From positions 1 to 24,799 of the forward strand of contig JBLIOB010000028.1 of assembly GCA_047639575.1 (NCBI GenBank): a stretch of DNA of 24,799 nucleotides, written 5' to 3'. Origin of the DNA: JBLIOB01 sp047639575 (GTDB lineage Bacteria > Bacteroidota > Bacteroidia > Flavobacteriales_D > Parvicellaceae). The notes beneath the pieces were generated by a model that worked only from the letters and a program-made list of their open reading frames with translations, did no database searches and had not been told where the DNA came from. Of this stretch, positions 21,929 to 24,799 are shown piece after piece (position 1 is the first letter of the stretch; each line of letters starts with the position of its first letter). Both the position numbers and the translations under genes were made by a program.

Positions 21929-23347
21929 ATGAAAACACTCTACTTCTTAGCGCTTTCCTTATTTGTTACAGGAACATTTAGTGCACAAACAGTTTACTTC
22001 TCCGATGATTTTGATCCTCTAGGAGGTGGATTAACGCAGAACAATTTATGGACGACACAAGTTGTGACGGCTTCAACATCCGGATACGACTGGTATCACG
22101 GTGATTTTTCGGGTGATGCTTATGCAAAAATTTCGAATTTTAACGGCACGACAATTACCTATGAGCCAATGGAATCTTGGTTAATTTCTCCAGTTATCAA
22201 TTTAAGTACAGCTACAGCGCCAAACTTGAATTTTAACAACGTGAAAAGATTTCCAGGAACAGACGCAGCCGTTTTGTTGTCAACCGATTATGATGGATCA
22301 AGTGCTCCTTCTTCTGCAACTTGGATTGATATTACTTCAAGCTTAAATATGGATTCTGACGATGCTAGTTGGTCATTTGTGAATTCAGGTAGTGTTGATA
22401 TTGCTTCTTCTATTACAGCATCTCCTAGTACAGTTTATCTAGCATTTCAATACGTTGGTGGATCTTCGGATGGCAGTACGTATCAGATTGATGATGTTAT
22501 TATTCAAGAAGGAACCGTTGTTCCTCCGACCATAGCAATTTATGATATACAGTATACACTTGATCCAGGTGGTGTTTCTACCATGAATGGGTCAAACGTT
22601 ACTGCTTTAAAAGGAATCGTTACTGCTCAATCAGCAGGCGCATTCAATGTAAATGATAGAGGATACTGGTTGCAAGATGGAACTGGGCCTTGGCATGGGA
22701 TTTTTGTCCTTGATTCTGTAAACGCACCTGCAATAGGAGATAGTGTTTTGTTAGATGGAAATGTGAACGAGAATTTTAGTCAGACCATTATTAGAAACAT
22801 AACTTCATATGCGGTATTGAATTCAGGAAATACACTTCCTGCTGCATCTGCGATTGCAACTGATTCGGTTAATCAAGAAAAATACGAAGGTGTTTTGGTT
22901 ACCGTAAATGCTGCTTGTACTAATCCAAGTTTAGGGTTTGGACAATGGGTGCTGAATGACGGTACTGGGGCTGCAATCATTGATGATGTGATGTATGAGT
23001 ACTTAACTCCGGTTATGTCAACTTCGTATATGGTAACTGGTCCAGTATATTACACATTCACTGAATATAAGATTCTACCAAGAGGTGCTGTTGATGTATC
23101 TATCTCTTCTGGAGTTGAAGAAATTTCAGGATTAACTAATTTGTATCCAAATCCAGCAACGGATAAATTGACGTTTAGCTCAAATGAAAATGGAACTGTT
23201 GAAGTTCTTAATTTAATGGGAGAGATTGTTAATTCTAAGTCAGTTGTGAATGGATTGAATCAGGTAGATGTCAGTGTTTTAAGTGCTGGAATTTACATGG
23301 TAAGATTACAAGGATCGTCAGTTTCAGTGAAAGTAATTGTTCAATAA
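21929..23347 (+). CDS. T9SS cargo protein: choice-of-anchor-J-like + OB-like + sorting domain
   Basis: A 472-residue secreted protein. Signal peptide about 1-20 (ending GTFSAQ). Residues about 21-195 repeat the jelly-roll module of the two lipoproteins (YFSDDFDPL, SWLISPVINLSTATAPNLNF, VLLSTDYDGSS, LAFQYVGGSSDGSTYQIDDVIIQ). Residues about 200-385 are an OB-like module (ALKGIVTAQSAGAFNVNDRG, WLQDGTGPWHGIFV, GDSVLLDGNVNENFSQTII), of the kind often found beside EEP domains in large secreted nucleases. Residues 405-472 are a type-A T9SS sorting domain (LYPNPATDKLTF, EVLNLMGEIV, LSAGIYMVRLQG, VKVIVQ). The two modules are in the opposite order to the lipoproteins. No catalytic domain was seen, so a binding or scaffold role is likely. 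A perfect terminator follows 19 bases on. Confidence 0.88.
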   Translation: MKTLYFLALSLFVTGTFSAQTVYFSDDFDPLGGGLTQNNLWTTQVVTASTSGYDWYHGDFSGDAYAKISNFNGTTITYEPMESWLISPVINLSTATAPNLNFNNVKRFPGTDAAVLLSTDYDGSSAPSSATWIDITSSLNMDSDDASWSFVNSGSVDIASSITASPSTVYLAFQYVGGSSDGSTYQIDDVIIQEGTVVPPTIAIYDIQYTLDPGGVSTMNGSNVTALKGIVTAQSAGAFNVNDRGYWLQDGTGPWHGIFVLDSVNAPAIGDSVLLDGNVNENFSQTIIRNITSYAVLNSGNTLPAASAIATDSVNQEKYEGVLVTVNAACTNPSLGFGQWVLNDGTGAAIIDDVMYEYLTPVMSTSYMVTGPVYYTFTEYKILPRGAVDVSISSGVEEISGLTNLYPNPATDKLTFSSNENGTVEVLNLMGEIVNSKSVVNGLNQVDVSVLSAGIYMVRLQGSSVSVKVIVQ

Positions 23348-23366
23348 TTGAATTGAAAATAATTTT

Positions 23367-23390
23367 AAAGGGGCTTCGGCCCCTTTTTTT
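23367..23390 (+). terminator. Intrinsic terminator of the TonB-receptor operon
   Basis: AAAGGGGC-TTCG-GCCCCTTT followed by T-rich sequence: an 8-bp perfect stem closed by a C(UUCG)G tetraloop with a T7 tract. It ends the four-gene operon 16805-23347. Confidence 0.95.
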
Positions 23391-23599
23391 ATGTCTAATG
23401 GTGCCAGCGGCTGCGGTGTACTTGGTGAATGACAACATTCTCAGTTGTTTAAAATTTCACTTTTTAAAGATTGATGTGTAATATTATTAACCAAACCTAG
23501 GAATTCAACATTAAAACTCAATAAAATTGGTGCATTGAGGCAACTATCGTATTATTATCCGTCAATAGACCACAAACTAACGCGCACAACACAAAAACA
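23391..23599. other. Intergenic region upstream of the last gene
   Basis: These 209 bases separate the terminator from the next gene. The first 40 bases are less AT-rich than the rest. A small hairpin GAATG-ACAA-CATTC lies at 23427-23440. No exact TAnnTTTG promoter, tRNA or protein gene was recognised. A promoter for the 23600 gene must lie here. Confidence 0.4.
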
Positions 23600-24799
23600 A
23601 TGAGACACTTAACACTCTCACTCTTACTTATTTTAGCTTCTTACTCAAGTTTTTCACAGGTTTACGGAACTGAAGGATATTTAATCGGAACGGCTGTAGA
23701 AATAGGGATTTCTGGCACAGGTGGATTTGAAGGCGCTGACATCACATTAGGTCAGCCTGTTACACCAATACATTTTAGGTCAAATAATGCCAATTTGTTT
23801 GGTTTCGTAGCTGATCCGACTTTTTCTGGATGGGCGCAATTTGATGGTGATTTTTTTACACCTGGTGGATCTGAAAATGGATGGGGATTAGAAGTAGGTG
23901 GAAGTAATGGCGTTAAGTTTTCGAATAATTGTGCTTTTCCTGTAAATATTCCAGGGGCTATTGGGAATTTTGTGAATAATGCAGGTTGTATGTCCTTGGA
24001 ATGGAACGGAACGGTGGCATCATCTGGTGTAGACCTAAGTGTGAATATAGTATATTCTTTAAAACAGAATGATTTGTTTTATACGACTGACGTTACTATC
24101 ACCAATACAGGAGCGGTTCCTTTAGACAGTATTTTTTATTATCGAAATGTTGACCCAGATAATAACGTAGAAATTAATGGTTCAATTTATGCAACAACTA
24201 ATACTATTGTTGCAAACCCTCCAACTGCTTGTAATATTGCCCACGTAACTGCTGAACAAACAGCGCCATGGAATTCATATTTTGGATTCGCAGCTGTTGG
24301 AGATATGTATAGAGTAAGCTATGGTAATTTTACTAATCGGGATGGGTCAGATATATGGTTTGGGGCTTTAACAGGTCCAAGCGGTGTACCTTATGTCAAT
24401 GCTGTTGGTTCAAGTGCTACTGTGGATGAAGCGATTTCTTTGGCGTATCTAATTGAAACGCTTCCTGTTGGGGGTAGTGAAAGTTTAAAATTTGTAAGCA
24501 TATTGAATTCCGCTGGAGCCAACGCTGCTTTTGACAACTTATTTACTTTTGATTATGTTGGTTCAATTGGCGGAACAGCACAATGTATTCCTACCGTTGA
24601 TACAGTATATATTGTCCCTGGCGGATCTGGAGCTACTGGGTCTGCATGTTCAGATTCAATATTACTAGAAATAACTGGTTCAGCTGCAAATGATTTTAAT
24701 TGGACATGGTCACCAGCAACTGGTCTAAGTGCGACAACCGGGCCTCTAGTTTGGGCTTTTCCTGCTGCAACCACTACATATACAGTTACAGGAACTTCA
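23600..24799 (+). CDS. Large secreted protein with Ig/PKD-like repeat, partial (N-terminal 400 residues)
   Basis: The frame opens with ATG at 23600 and is still open at the window end, 400 codons on. Residues 1-20 are a signal peptide (ending SSFSQ). Residues about 21-325 are one beta-rich domain without a named match in my memory. It has GYLIGTAVEIGISGTGGFEGAD, FRSNNANLFGFVAD, WAQFDGDFFTPGGSENGWGLEVG, YTTDVTITNTG and a paired-Cys pattern (Cys114, Cys132). Residues about 330-400 begin Ig/PKD-like repeats (DSILLEITGS, WTWSPATGLSATTGPL, ATTTYTVTG). Such proteins in Flavobacteriia usually run on through more repeats to a gliding-motility-type or T9SS C-terminal domain, and I expect that beyond the edge. 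An adhesin or surface-coat role is inferred. It is separated from the preceding operon by a terminator. Confidence 0.8.
   Translation, partial: MRHLTLSLLLILASYSSFSQVYGTEGYLIGTAVEIGISGTGGFEGADITLGQPVTPIHFRSNNANLFGFVADPTFSGWAQFDGDFFTPGGSENGWGLEVGGSNGVKFSNNCAFPVNIPGAIGNFVNNAGCMSLEWNGTVASSGVDLSVNIVYSLKQNDLFYTTDVTITNTGAVPLDSIFYYRNVDPDNNVEINGSIYATTNTIVANPPTACNIAHVTAEQTAPWNSYFGFAAVGDMYRVSYGNFTNRDGSDIWFGALTGPSGVPYVNAVGSSATVDEAISLAYLIETLPVGGSESLKFVSILNSAGANAAFDNLFTFDYVGSIGGTAQCIPTVDTVYIVPGGSGATGSACSDSILLEITGSAANDFNWTWSPATGLSATTGPLVWAFPAATTTYTVTGTS

Noticed and set aside
23391..23432. Short ORF of 13 codons right after the UUCG terminator
   Set aside because: It is too short, has no ribosome-binding signal or promoter, and starts within a few bases of the terminator.
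1..24799. CRISPR array, prophage, transposon or defence island
   Set aside because: No regular short repeats with unique spacers, no integrase, transposase or phage structural motifs, and no restriction or toxin genes were found. Housekeeping genes fill most of the window.

Overview
The window looks like chromosomal DNA from a marine- or freshwater-type Bacteroidota, probably class Flavobacteriia (Cryomorphaceae/Crocinitomicaceae-like; the genus cannot be fixed by eye). The reasons are low GC, very weak Shine-Dalgarno signals, a TAnnTTTG-type -7 box upstream of the NifU-family gene, lipoproteins with charged residues after the lipobox Cys, type IX secretion (T9SS) C-terminal sorting domains, a DUF6089/PorG gene, and the block CBS - NAD kinase - porG - uppS - bamA - ompH - ompH - murI, a gene order I recognise from this group. 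No rRNA, tRNA, CRISPR, integrase, transposase or phage gene was seen.

Layout. (1) 1-1245, minus strand: two tandem paralogues, the first cut by the window edge, each with a signal peptide, a carboxypeptidase-regulatory-like beta-sandwich and (complete in the second) a TonB-receptor plug domain with no beta-barrel after it. (2) 1432-3390: a NifU/Nfu-type Fe-S carrier, a divergently transcribed gamma-carbonic-anhydrase-like protein, and a small protein with two OmpA-like domains. (3) 3387-12709, minus strand: the envelope-biogenesis block. In transcription order it is a CBS-domain protein, a short second Omp85 protein with one POTRA, NAD kinase, PorG, UppS, BamA, two Skp/OmpH chaperones, a strong terminator, then MurI. 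(4) 12840-14314, plus strand: pdxJ and an alpha/beta hydrolase in a two-gene operon behind a palindrome-rich leader. (5) 14325-23390: two secreted endonuclease/exonuclease/phosphatase (EEP) enzymes on the minus strand, diverging from a plus-strand operon of a TonB-dependent receptor, two DUF5689-type lipoproteins and a T9SS cargo protein, closed by a perfect UUCG-loop terminator. (6) 23600 to the end: the N-terminal 400 codons of a large secreted protein.

How they work together. Block 3 makes and folds the outer envelope: UppS supplies the lipid carrier, MurI supplies D-glutamate, BamA and the OmpH proteins insert barrels, and PorG belongs to T9SS. Block 5 reads as one functional unit: surface or secreted phosphodiesterases, surface lipoproteins and a secreted protein sharing OB-like and jelly-roll modules, and an outer-membrane transporter. 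My inference is a locus for degrading and taking up extracellular nucleic acid or another phosphodiester, arranged like a Sus/PUL locus but without a recognisable SusD. The intergenic region between its two arms carries repeats spaced by about 11 bp that could be its operator. This locus and the barrel-less plug proteins are the best candidates for undescribed biology here.
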